Positions 12,092 through 17,726 of a stretch of DNA of 17,726 nucleotides are shown here, piece after piece (the stretch's first letter is position 1; each line of letters opens with the position of its first letter). Source of the stretch: JBQCHF01 sp051953655 (GTDB taxonomy: Bacteria > Actinomycetota > Actinomycetes > Motilibacterales > Motilibacteraceae); NCBI GenBank assembly GCA_051953655.1, contig JBQCIO010000008.1, positions 1 through 17,726 of the forward strand. The letters run 5' to 3'. The position numbers were made by a program, and so were the translations under genes. Under the pieces are notes generated by a model. The model worked only from the letters and a program-made list of their open reading frames with translations. It was not told where the DNA came from and did no database searches.

Positions 12092-12433
12092 TCACTCCGT
12101 CGCCGCGACGGCTTCTTCGACGGTGTCGTGGATCGGGAAGACCTTGGTCAGGCCGGTGATCCGGAAGATCTTGAGGATGCGCTCCTGGGTGCAGACCAGG
12201 CGCAGCGAGCCGTCGTGGGCGCGCACCCGCTTGAGGCCACCGACGAGGACGCCGAGGCCGGTGGAGTCGAGGAAGTCCACCCGCTCCATGTCCACCACCA
12301 GGTGGTACTTGCCGTCCGCCACCAGGTCGACGAGCTGCTCACGCAGCTTCGGCGCGGTGTAGACGTCGATCTCGCCCCCCACCTCGACGATGGTGCGGTC
12401 ACCCTCGGTGCGGGTCGACAGGGACAGGTCCAC
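12092..12433 (-). CDS. bldG: Anti-sigma factor antagonist BldG (STAS domain)
   Basis: STAS-domain switch protein of 113 aa, the exact length of Streptomyces BldG and, from memory, nearly identical over most of its length (EVGGEIDVYTAPKLREQL, DFLDSTGLGVLVGGLKRV, LKIFRITGLTKVFPI). Ser57 in DFLDSTGLG is the phosphorylation site. Unphosphorylated BldG sequesters anti-sigma factors and so frees stress and developmental sigma factors; in Streptomyces it is needed for aerial growth and antibiotic production. The start is GTG 12433, with GGAGG 4-5 nt upstream; the longer frame to 12499 is not conserved. The gene is followed after 7 nt by its anti-sigma partner. A possible promoter is TTGAAT (12489-12484) with TAGCGC 18 nt further on, about 27 nt before the start, which is a weak match. 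Confidence 0.96.
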   Translation of the reverse strand: MDLSLSTRTEGDRTIVEVGGEIDVYTAPKLREQLVDLVADGKYHLVVDMERVDFLDSTGLGVLVGGLKRVRAHDGSLRLVCTQERILKIFRITGLTKVFPIHDTVEEAVAATE

Positions 12434-12613
12434 GAGTCCTCCAGCCTTCGGGTCGGCAGGCGCTAGGGCGCCCCCCACCTCGCATTCAACCACCAGCAAA
12501 CGCCGACCCCCGCACGGCGACGAGTCGTTGCTCCCCTGCTCCCGGCGACCTCAACCCTCGCCCGCTCGAACTCGTCGCGCCGACGGGGGATAACGCCTGG
12601 TTCGCACCTTTCG

Positions 12614-12661
12614 CCGTCGGGGCGACCACCTCGACTCACAGAGGGGCGGCCGCCCCGACGG
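12614..12661. repeat. Nested palindromes in the bldG-helicase intergenic region
   Basis: An 11-bp perfect inverted repeat, CCGTCGGGGCG (12614-12624) and CGCCCCGACGG (12651-12661), has a 26-nt spacer. Its right arm overlaps a second, 14-bp palindrome GGGGCGGCCGCCCC (12643-12656), so the two structures exclude each other. The right arm covers the expected -35 region of the helicase gene. Because the genes diverge here, this is more likely an operator than a terminator; that is inference. Confidence 0.55.
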
Positions 12662-12676
12662 GTGGCGGTCCGCTGG

Positions 12677-12689
12677 CAGACTCGGCGGG
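12677..12689 (+). promoter_or_regulatory. Candidate -10 element for leaderless helicase transcript
   Basis: GGCAGACT supplies a -10-like CAGACT at 12677-12682, exactly 7 nt before GTG at 12690. No ribosome site precedes the GTG. A partial -35 (CCGACG, 12655-12660) lies 16 nt upstream inside the inverted repeat. Confidence 0.5.
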
Positions 12690-15137
12690 GTGCCAGCCCA
12701 CCCTCCCGCCGGTCGGCCCTCCGCCGGCCGCGAGGCGGGAGACACCCTCGCCGGCGAGCGCGCCGAGCTGCTGGCCGACCGGCTGCTGACCACCGTCGTG
12801 GCGGGCCCCGGCCGCGCCGACCGGATCACCCACGTCGAGCGTGTCCCTCCCCGCGAGGCCCGCTGCGCGCCGTGGCCGGCCTGGGCCGCGCCGGAGGTCC
12901 TCCAGGCGCTGCGCGGGCTCGGGGTGGACGAGCCCTGGGTGCACCAGGTCCGGGCCGCGGACCTGGCCCGCGCCGGGCACCACGTAGTGCTGGCCACCGG
13001 CACGGCGTCGGGCACGTCGCTGGCCTACCTGCTCCCGGCCCTCACCGCCCTGACCGAGGCGGCCCGCTCCCCGGAGGGGCACCGGGCCAGCCGGCCGGCG
13101 ACGGTGCTCTACCTCTCCCCGACCAAAGCCCTCGCCCAGGACCAGCTGCGGACGCTGCGCACCCTGGGCGAGCTGGGGGTGCCCGGGCTCCGGCCGGCCA
13201 CCTTCGACGGGGACACCCCGATGGAGGAGCGCACCTGGGTGCGCGACCACGCCTCCTACGTCCTCACCAACCCGGACATGCTCCACCGCTCGGTGCTGCC
13301 GGGGCACGCCCGGTGGGCCTCGTTCCTGCGCGCCCTGCGCTACGTCGTCGTCGACGAGTGCCACACCTACCGGGGCGTGTTCGGCTCGCACGTCGCGCAG
13401 GTCCTGCGCCGGCTGCTGCGGGTCTGCGCGCGCTACGGCAGCGCGCCGGTGGTGGTGCTCGCCTCGGCCACCGCCGCCGACCCGGCGGCCACCGCCACCC
13501 GGCTGCTCGGCACCGAGGTGCACGCCGTCGACGACGACGCCTCCCCCCGCGGGGCCACCGCCTTCGCCCTGTGGGAGCCGCCGCTCTCGCCGGGCGCCGG
13601 GGAGAACGGGGCCCCGGTGCGCCGCACGGTGACCGCGGAGTCCGCCGATCTGCTCGCCGACCTCGCGGCCGCCGGGGTGCGCACCCTCGCGTTCGTCCGC
13701 TCGCGGCGCGGGGCGGAGGCGGTGGCGATGACGGCGCGGCGGCTGCTGGAGGAGATCGACCCCGACCTGCCGCCGCGGGTGGCCGCCTATCGCGGCGGCT
13801 ACCTGCCCGAGGAGCGGCGGGCGCTGGAGCGCGCCCTGTCCGACGGCACCCTGCTGGGGCTCGCCACCACCAACGCGCTCGAGCTGGGCGTCGACGTCTC
13901 CGGGCTGGACGCGGTGCTGCTGGCCGGCTGGCCGGGCACCCGGGCCTCGCTCTGGCAGCAGGCAGGACGCGCCGGCCGGGCGGGGCAGGGGGCGCTGGCC
14001 GTGCTGCTGGCGCGCGACGACCCGCTCGACACCTATCTGGTGCACCACCCGGAGACCGTCTTCGGCCGCCCGGTGGAGGCGACCGTGCTGGACCCGGACA
14101 ACCCCTACGTCCTGGCGCCGCACCTGTGCGCGGCGGCCGCCGAGCTGCCGCTCAGCGACGACGACCTCGCCGCGTTCGGGCCGAACGCGCCGGGGGTGGC
14201 CGAGACGCTGGTCGAGCGCGGTCTGCTGCGCCGCCGGCCCAGCGGCTGGTTCTGGACCCGCCGGGAGCGGGCCGCCGACCTCGCGGACCTGCGCGGCATC
14301 GGCGGCACCCCGGTCCGGGTCGTCGAGGCGGCCACCGGCCGGCTGCTGGGCACCGTCGACCCGGGCGCCGCGCACACCACGGTCCATGAGGGGGCCGTCT
14401 ACGTGCACCAGGGGGCGACCTACCTGGTGGACCGGCTCGACCTGGCCGAGTCCGTCGCGCTGGTCGGCGCCGCCGACCCCGACTACAGCACCAGTGCCCG
14501 GGAGATCACCGACATCCGGGTGCTCCGCGAGGAGCAGGCCCGGACCTGGGGCGGGGCGACGCTCTCCTTCGGCACCGTCGAGGTGACCAACCAGGTCGTC
14601 GCCTACCTGAAGACCCGGGTGCTCTCCGGCGAGGTGCTCGGCGAGGAGCCGCTGGACCTGCCGCCGCGGCAGCTGCGGACCAAGGCGGTCTGGTGGACCG
14701 TATCGCCCTATCAGCTGACCGCGGCCGACCTGGGGTGGACCGACGTGCCCGGCGCAGCGCACGCCGCCGAGCACGCCTCGATCGGCCTGCTGCCGCTGGT
14801 GGCCACGTGCGACCGCTGGGACATCGGCGGGGTCTCCACGGCGCTGCACGAGGACACCGGGCGCACCACGGTCTTCGTCTACGACGGCCACCCCGGCGGC
14901 GCGGGCTTCGCCGAGCGGGGGTTCACCGCCGCCCGCTCCTGGCTCTCCGCCACCCGCGAGGCGATCGCCGCCTGCGCATGCGAGGCCGGCTGCCCTTCCT
15001 GCGTCCAGTCGCCCAAGTGCGGCAACGGCAACGACCCGCTGGACAAGGCCGGCGCCCTGCGCCTGCTCGACGTGCTCCTCGCCGGGGCGCATGACGACGC
15101 GGCGGACCACGCCGGCACCGACGCCGTCGACGGCTGA
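12690..15137 (+). CDS. DECH-box helicase of the helicase/secretion neighbourhood (MrfA/YprA-like), Walker A Lys replaced
   Basis: Superfamily 2 DNA helicase of 815 aa. RecA-like domain 1 has LSPTKALAQDQ (Ia), the DECH box (Asp222-His225) and SAT (259-261). Domain 2 has LAFVRSRRGAE (IV), LATTNALELGVDV (V) and QQAGRAGRAGQ (VI, 423-433). The C-terminal MZB/DUF1998-type region carries a Cys cluster CACEAGCPSC then C (762, 764, 768, 771, 777), a probable zinc site. The family includes Bacillus MrfA/YprA, a repair helicase, and the actinobacterial set I recall as TIGR03817, named for lying opposite Tad-type secretion genes exactly as here. Motif I reads GTASGTS: residue 109 is Thr (ACG) where Lys (AAG) is needed for ATP hydrolysis. 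All other motifs are intact, so this is a single-base change or sequence error. GTG 12690 fits a leaderless start. It diverges from bldG. Confidence 0.92.
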   Translation: MPAHPPAGRPSAGREAGDTLAGERAELLADRLLTTVVAGPGRADRITHVERVPPREARCAPWPAWAAPEVLQALRGLGVDEPWVHQVRAADLARAGHHVVLATGTASGTSLAYLLPALTALTEAARSPEGHRASRPATVLYLSPTKALAQDQLRTLRTLGELGVPGLRPATFDGDTPMEERTWVRDHASYVLTNPDMLHRSVLPGHARWASFLRALRYVVVDECHTYRGVFGSHVAQVLRRLLRVCARYGSAPVVVLASATAADPAATATRLLGTEVHAVDDDASPRGATAFALWEPPLSPGAGENGAPVRRTVTAESADLLADLAAAGVRTLAFVRSRRGAEAVAMTARRLLEEIDPDLPPRVAAYRGGYLPEERRALERALSDGTLLGLATTNALELGVDVSGLDAVLLAGWPGTRASLWQQAGRAGRAGQGALAVLLARDDPLDTYLVHHPETVFGRPVEATVLDPDNPYVLAPHLCAAAAELPLSDDDLAAFGPNAPGVAETLVERGLLRRRPSGWFWTRRERAADLADLRGIGGTPVRVVEAATGRLLGTVDPGAAHTTVHEGAVYVHQGATYLVDRLDLAESVALVGAADPDYSTSAREITDIRVLREEQARTWGGATLSFGTVEVTNQVVAYLKTRVLSGEVLGEEPLDLPPRQLRTKAVWWTVSPYQLTAADLGWTDVPGAAHAAEHASIGLLPLVATCDRWDIGGVSTALHEDTGRTTVFVYDGHPGGAGFAERGFTAARSWLSATREAIAACACEAGCPSCVQSPKCGNGNDPLDKAGALRLLDVLLAGAHDDAADHAGTDAVDG

Positions 15138-15153
15138 GCCGCCGGCCGGGCCC

Positions 15154-15193
15154 GGGCGGGGTCGGGCGGGGTCGGGCAGGGTCGGGCAGCGTC
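15154..15193. repeat. Four tandem 10-bp repeats after the helicase gene
   Basis: Four back-to-back decamers: GGGCGGGGTC twice, then GGGCAGGGTC and GGGCAGCGTC, beginning 16 nt after the helicase stop. The copies diverge progressively to the right. This is a short tandem repeat with no assigned role; length variation between strains is plausible. Confidence 0.8.
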
Positions 15194-15244
15194 TTGGCGT
15201 GCCGTGCCCCGACGGCGGGTACCAGGGGGGCCAGCCCGTCCGTC

Positions 15245-15267
15245 GCGGACGCCGTCCTGGCGTCCGC
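15245..15267 (+). promoter_or_regulatory. Hairpin just upstream of the ribosome site of the LapA-like gene
   Basis: A perfect 9-bp stem (GCGGACGCC, 15245-15253, with GGCGTCCGC, 15259-15267) and a 5-nt loop end 7 nt before the GGAGGT ribosome site. It may terminate helicase transcripts or lie in the leader of the downstream gene; the sequence does not decide which. Confidence 0.5.
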
Positions 15268-15284
15268 CGATCCCGGAGGTCGCC

Positions 15285-15881
15285 GTGGCCGTTCTCGGTC
15301 TGCTGCTGGTGCTGCTCGTCGCCGCCCTCGTCGTGGGCGTGATCTACGACAACGGAGCCGCCTCGACCCTGCACGTCTTCGGCGTCGGCATCGACGCCAC
15401 CGTGATCGGCGTGTTCCTCACCGGAGCCGCCGCGATGCTCGTGCTGCTGCTGGGCCTGTGGCTGCTCACCTCTTCGGCCCGCCGAGCCCGGCGCACGCGC
15501 AGAGAGCGCAAGGCGATGGAGCACGAGCGCGAGGCGCACGAGGCCGAGCTGGAGCAGGAGCGCGCCCGGCTGGCCGAGGAGCGCGAGCGGCTGGACGCCG
15601 AGCGGTCGCAGCGCACCCACCTGCCCGCCAGCGACCACGACGGCGGCTCGCCGGGCGGCACCCGGGACGAGCACGTCGACCTGCGCGGCCGACGCGCCGG
15701 CGTCGGCTCGGAGGCCGGTCGGCACCAGACCGCCCAGCGCGACGCCGTCCGCTCCGACACCGTCTACGACCCCGCCGCCGGCCGGCTGGACGGCACGGTG
15801 GAGGACAGCGTGGACGACAGGGGCGTCGACGGGCCCCCGGTGCGCCCCGGCGACGACCCCGGCCGCTTCCGGCGGCCGTAA
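15285..15881 (+). CDS. LapA-domain-like small membrane protein with coiled coil
   Basis: Inner-membrane protein of 198 aa; biochemical role unknown. Two hydrophobic segments (about residues 3-21 and 39-62) flank a short loop with YDNGAASTLHVFG, the layout of LapA-type (DUF1049-like) proteins. A very basic stretch RRARRTRRERK (66-76) puts the rest in the cytoplasm. Residues about 77-110 are a Glu/Arg-rich coiled coil (EHEREAHEAELEQERARL), followed by a polar, disordered tail rich in Asp, Gly and Arg. GTG 15285 is chosen because GGAGG lies 5 nt upstream and the hydrophobic segment begins at once; the open frame from 15204 adds a Pro/Arg leader with no ribosome site. It lies in the same direction as the helicase and convergent to the pilus genes. 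Confidence 0.78.
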   Translation: MAVLGLLLVLLVAALVVGVIYDNGAASTLHVFGVGIDATVIGVFLTGAAAMLVLLLGLWLLTSSARRARRTRRERKAMEHEREAHEAELEQERARLAEERERLDAERSQRTHLPASDHDGGSPGGTRDEHVDLRGRRAGVGSEAGRHQTAQRDAVRSDTVYDPAAGRLDGTVEDSVDDRGVDGPPVRPGDDPGRFRRP

Positions 15882-15897
15882 CCGGGCTTCCGGCCGC
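15872..15897 (+). terminator. Hairpin over the stop codon of the LapA-like gene
   Basis: GCGGCCG (15872-15878) pairs perfectly with CGGCCGC (15891-15897); the 12-nt loop contains the TAA stop. It is a plausible terminator for the plus-strand gene, without a T tract. Confidence 0.4.
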
Positions 15898-15932
15898 AGC
15901 AGGGCTGTCGGCCCGCGCCCAGCTCCCGGCGA

Positions 15933-15957
15933 GCAGACCGGACCGCGAGTCCGCTGC
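15933..15957 (-). terminator. Hairpin at the end of the pilus operon
   Basis: CGGAC (15939-15943) pairs with GTCCG (15949-15953) over a 5-nt loop, and the stem is extended past a 2-nt bulge by GCAG/CTGC. It begins 7 nt after the stop at 15965 and would end the minus-strand operon before the convergent LapA-like gene. Confidence 0.5.
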
Positions 15958-15964
15958 GCTGCCG

Positions 15965-16429
15965 TCACGGCCCGGTCCTCGCCGGTCCCGCCCGGGAGCG
16001 GGCCCGCACCAGGTCGCCGGGCGCGGGGTGCAGCCAGCCGGGCGGCGGCACCCCCACCTCGACCAGGACGTCGGCCGCCCCGATCCGCCGGCACTCCACC
16101 AGCAGGGCTCCCTGCGCCCGGGCGACCTCGGCCGCCCGGGCGCAGGCGTCTCCCGCCCCGCCGGGTCCCGCACCCCCTCCCGGCGGTGGCACGGCGGCGG
16201 CCGCGAGCGCCGCCAGGTCCGCCGCACCGGCGGCGCGGGCCCGGTCGGCGGACAGGGCGACCACGGCGAGCGGGACCACGGCGCACCCGGCCAGGGCCAG
16301 CGCCAGCGCCAGGACCAGCACCGTGGCCGAGCCGGTCTCGCCGCGACCGTCCCGGCGCCTGCGGCCCCAGCCGTCGGCCGCCGCCCCAGCCGCTCCAGCC
16401 GCTCCGGCCGCCCAAGGCCTCCGGCTCAC
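15965..16429 (-). CDS. Helicase/secretion-neighbourhood TadE-like protein
   Basis: Predicted minor pseudopilin of a Tad-type pilus, 154 aa, matching what I recall as TIGR03816. A basic N-terminus (RRRRDGRGETG, to residue 33) precedes one long hydrophobic segment (SATVLVLALALALAGCAVV, about 34-52) and then the conserved DRARAAGAADLAALAAAA. Two Cys (96 and 113) may form a disulfide in the external part. The segment begins like a prepilin after a Gly (ETG before SATVL), but position +5 is Leu, not the usual Glu. GTG 16429 overlaps the preceding TGA (GTGA), and the upstream GGAGGGAGGGGG supplies the ribosome site, so translation is coupled to the TadE gene. This is the last gene of the operon, ending 83 nt from the convergent LapA-like gene. 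Confidence 0.82.
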   Translation of the reverse strand: MSRRPWAAGAAGAAGAAADGWGRRRRDGRGETGSATVLVLALALALAGCAVVPLAVVALSADRARAAGAADLAALAAAAVPPPGGGAGPGGAGDACARAAEVARAQGALLVECRRIGAADVLVEVGVPPPGWLHPAPGDLVRARSRAGPARTGP

Positions 16430-17025
16430 GGCCCGCCCCCTCCCTCCGCCGCCGCCACGGCGGTGGACCCGACCGTCCAGCTCCACCACCGGCCCAGCCC
16501 GGGCACCCGGACCTGCCGGGTGACCCGGACCTGCAGCAGGCCGCCGTTCGTGGCCCCGCTGGCCACCGACGCGTCCGGGAGGACGGCCAGGGCCGCCGCC
16601 CGGACGGCCTGGGCCGACTCGCCCCGGGCCGCCACCCGCGCTCCCGCCCGCGCCGCGTCCACGCAGCGCACCTGCAGCCCGCCGGCCACCAGCCCGGACA
16701 GCAGCAGCGCGAGCACCGACACCAGCCCGGGCAGGAGCAGGGCGGTCTCGGCCGTCGCGCCGCCGCGCTCGCCACCGGCCCCACCGGCGCCGGCCGCGGC
16801 CGCCGACCGCTCGGCACGAGGAAGCGGGCCAGGACGTGCCTGCTCGATCTTCCGTCGACCAGGGAGCGGGCCGTGTCGCCCGGTCCGGCACGGCGGAGGA
16901 GTTCCTCGTAGCGAGGTTCTCGAAGGGACGACGCCGGGGTGAGGTCCGACGCTGTGGCCGGTCGGGATGCCACGGCTGGTGAGCCGGCGGTGATCCAGCA
17001 GACGCGGCCTGGGCAGCGGGCTCAT
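16426..17025 (-). CDS. TadE-like pilus assembly protein, N-terminal frame uncertain
   Basis: The C-terminal 110 residues are a clear TadE-type minor pilin: a prepilin-like site ERG/GATAE with Glu at +5, membrane helix TALLLPGLVSVLALLLSGLV, then DAARAGARVAARGE and a beta-rich end. ATG 17025 overlaps the stop of the upstream pilin gene (ATGA) and is the only ATG, GTG or TTG in frame before the TadE core, giving 199 aa with an 88-residue leader. That leader (Pro, Arg, His rich, with AGA, CTA and many A/T-ending codons) looks poorly coding, while another minus-strand frame over 16973-16820 has better codon use. A frameshift in the sequence or an unusual start is possible. The core is secure; the N-terminus is not. 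Confidence 0.75.
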   Translation of the reverse strand: MSPLPRPRLLDHRRLTSRGIPTGHSVGPHPGVVPSRTSLRGTPPPCRTGRHGPLPGRRKIEQARPGPLPRAERSAAAAGAGGAGGERGGATAETALLLPGLVSVLALLLSGLVAGGLQVRCVDAARAGARVAARGESAQAVRAAALAVLPDASVASGATNGGLLQVRVTRQVRVPGLGRWWSWTVGSTAVAAAEGGGGP

Positions 17026-17363
17026 CCGACGAGCGTGAGGGCGCGCTTGACCAGGCCGGTGAGCAGACCGCTCACCGTGCTGCTCGTGAGCACCTTGAGC
17101 AGCAGGCCGGCGAACCCGCAGGCCGCCAGCATCCCGACGGCGTACTCGGCGGTGCTCATGCCCGCCTCGCAGGACCTCCGGAGCTGCCGGACCGCGCCCG
17201 ACGTCCGGCGCTCGGCCCGCACGGCGCGGCCGCCCTGCGCGGGCTGCGGTACGGCGACCCGTGCCGTCACGTCCCGGCGGGCCGGCACCGCCCCGGAAGG
17301 CACCGGACGGGTCACGCACGCGGCGGGGTCGGAGGGCACGAGGGTGGCTGGGCTGGACGTCAC
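17022..17363 (-). CDS. DUF4244 family Flp-like pilin
   Basis: Probable major pilin of the Tad-type system, 113 aa. The C-terminal 46 residues are diagnostic: EAG then MSTAEYAVGMLAACGFAGLL, one membrane helix and a basic end KRALTLVG. Gly68 followed by Met-Ser-Thr-Ala-Glu-Tyr places Glu at +5 and Tyr at +6 after a predicted prepilin-peptidase cut, as in Flp pilins. The mature pilin would be only 45 residues. GTG 17363 is chosen because GGGAG lies 5 nt upstream; later in-frame GTGs (for example 17270) would shorten the leader to about 37 residues. The leader is basic and Pro/Ala-rich, with 68 residues being long for Flp. The stop overlaps the TadE start (ATGA). It lies 206 nt downstream of tadC. 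Confidence 0.82.
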   Translation of the reverse strand: MTSSPATLVPSDPAACVTRPVPSGAVPARRDVTARVAVPQPAQGGRAVRAERRTSGAVRQLRRSCEAGMSTAEYAVGMLAACGFAGLLLKVLTSSTVSGLLTGLVKRALTLVG

Positions 17364-17569
17364 GCGGTCTCCCGGTCTGGTCTCGCCGCTGCGGTCGGCG
17401 CGCCGACCCCGGGTCCCCCGAGGCCTCTCCACCGTGCGCGCTGCCGGCCGCTGATCGCCGCGCCCCGGGGCCGGCCTGGGGACGGTGCCGGCGAGGGCTG
17501 TGGACACCGCCTCGAGGGGGCGCGAGAGGCAGGAGCCCGCGCCGGCGGGACGCTCGTGGTCGAGCGGCG
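17364..17569. other. Gap between tadC and the pilin gene
   Basis: 206 bases with no convincing gene. A short hairpin CCCGC-GCCG-GCGGG (17536-17549) lies about 20 nt after the tadC stop and may attenuate transcription into the pilin gene. No promoter matching TAnnnT with a -35 was found on the minus strand. The open frame running through this region is an upstream extension of the pilin frame and is not conserved in appearance. Confidence 0.4.
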
Positions 17570-17726
17570 TCAGCGGAGCTGTCCGAGCGCGCTGGTGGCC
17601 AGGCCGGCGACCGCGGGCACGACCCCCACGAGGACGAACGCGGGCAGCGCGCACACGACGAGCGGACCGACCATCCGCACTCCCGCCCGGTGCGCGGCCT
17701 CCTGCGCGGCGGCCCGCTGCGCGAGC
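17570..17726 (-). CDS. TadC-like type II secretion system F family protein, C-terminal end only
   Basis: Only the last 52 residues are in the window. They read LAQRAAAQEAAHRAGVRMVG, then a hydrophobic helix PLVVCALPAFVLVGVVPAVAG and a short end. This is the usual close of TadC/GspF-type inner-membrane platform proteins (helix-rich cytosolic domain, KxxVxxPL-like turn, last membrane helix). Its position upstream of the DUF4244 and TadE genes agrees with the Tad order (ATPase, TadB, TadC, pilin, TadE). The start lies beyond base 17726. Confidence 0.75.
   Translation of the reverse strand, partial: LAQRAAAQEAAHRAGVRMVGPLVVCALPAFVLVGVVPAVAGLATSALGQLR

Noticed and set aside
12434..12499. A longer BldG form starting at 12499
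   Set aside because: The extra 22 residues are not part of BldG, whose 113-residue length and start match GTG 12433 with its GGAGG site.
15204..15284. An upstream extension of the LapA-like gene
   Set aside because: It lacks a ribosome site and crosses the leader hairpin; GTG 15285 has GGAGG at good spacing and begins directly with the membrane helix.
12636..16973. A 1445-codon minus-strand open frame antisense to the helicase
   Set aside because: The helicase on plus has complete, ordered SF2 motifs. The antisense frame is Gly/Arg/Pro/Ala-rich without recognisable domains, a common effect of GC-rich third positions. Only its first 50 codons or so, outside the helicase, are kept as part of the TadE frame question.

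Overview
The window is high-GC DNA with GTG and TTG starts, GC-rich codon third positions and a gene set typical of Actinobacteria. The order tmk-fusion, topA, hppA, bldG with its anti-sigma-like partner, a DECH helicase and Tad-type pilus genes matches the conserved chromosomal neighbourhood known from Streptomyces and other actinobacteria. I infer a non-Streptomyces actinomycete, possibly Geodermatophilaceae, but the sequence alone does not prove the family. This is core chromosome, not a mobile island: I see no integrase, transposase, tRNA, rRNA or CRISPR array.

Layout. 1-2369 (minus) is an MFS-type membrane domain fused to thymidylate kinase, with its C-terminus beyond base 1. 2370-2703 is gene-free and holds the fusion's promoter region and tandem hairpins downstream of topA. 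2704-5406 (minus) is topA. 5546-7494 (plus) is an ArsR-like repressor gene overlapping an MFS exporter gene, with a clear promoter and a palindromic operator candidate inside the promoter spacer. 7425-7500 is a long inverted repeat that supplies the stop codons of the exporter and of the convergent methyltransferase gene (7495-8976, minus). A 16-bp perfect hairpin at 9019-9054 separates the latter from hppA.

9081-11375 (minus) is the membrane proton-pumping pyrophosphatase, interrupted by one in-frame TAG at codon 95. Upstream on the same strand are an RsbW-like ATPase-fold protein (11593-12084) and bldG (12092-12433), a partner-switching pair. Divergent from bldG, 12690-15137 (plus) encodes the DECH helicase of the actinobacterial 'helicase/secretion neighbourhood', here with Thr where the Walker A Lys is expected. 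It is followed by a small LapA-like membrane protein (15285-15881). Convergent to these is the end of a Tad/Flp-type pilus operon on the minus strand: TadC C-terminus (17570-17726), a DUF4244 Flp-like pilin (17022-17363), a TadE-like protein (17025-16426) and the helicase-neighbourhood TadE-like protein (16429-15965). The last three are joined by 4-base ATGA or GTGA overlaps.

The most notable points are the amber codon in hppA, the Walker A substitution in the helicase, the stop-donating inverted repeat, the operator embedded between -35 and -10 of the ArsR gene, three genes that look leaderless with an identical 7-nt gap from -10 to GTG, and a frame problem in the N-terminal third of the TadE gene. 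The still unexplained pairing of a MrfA/YprA-type helicase with a Tad-like pilus is the best candidate for an incompletely described system.
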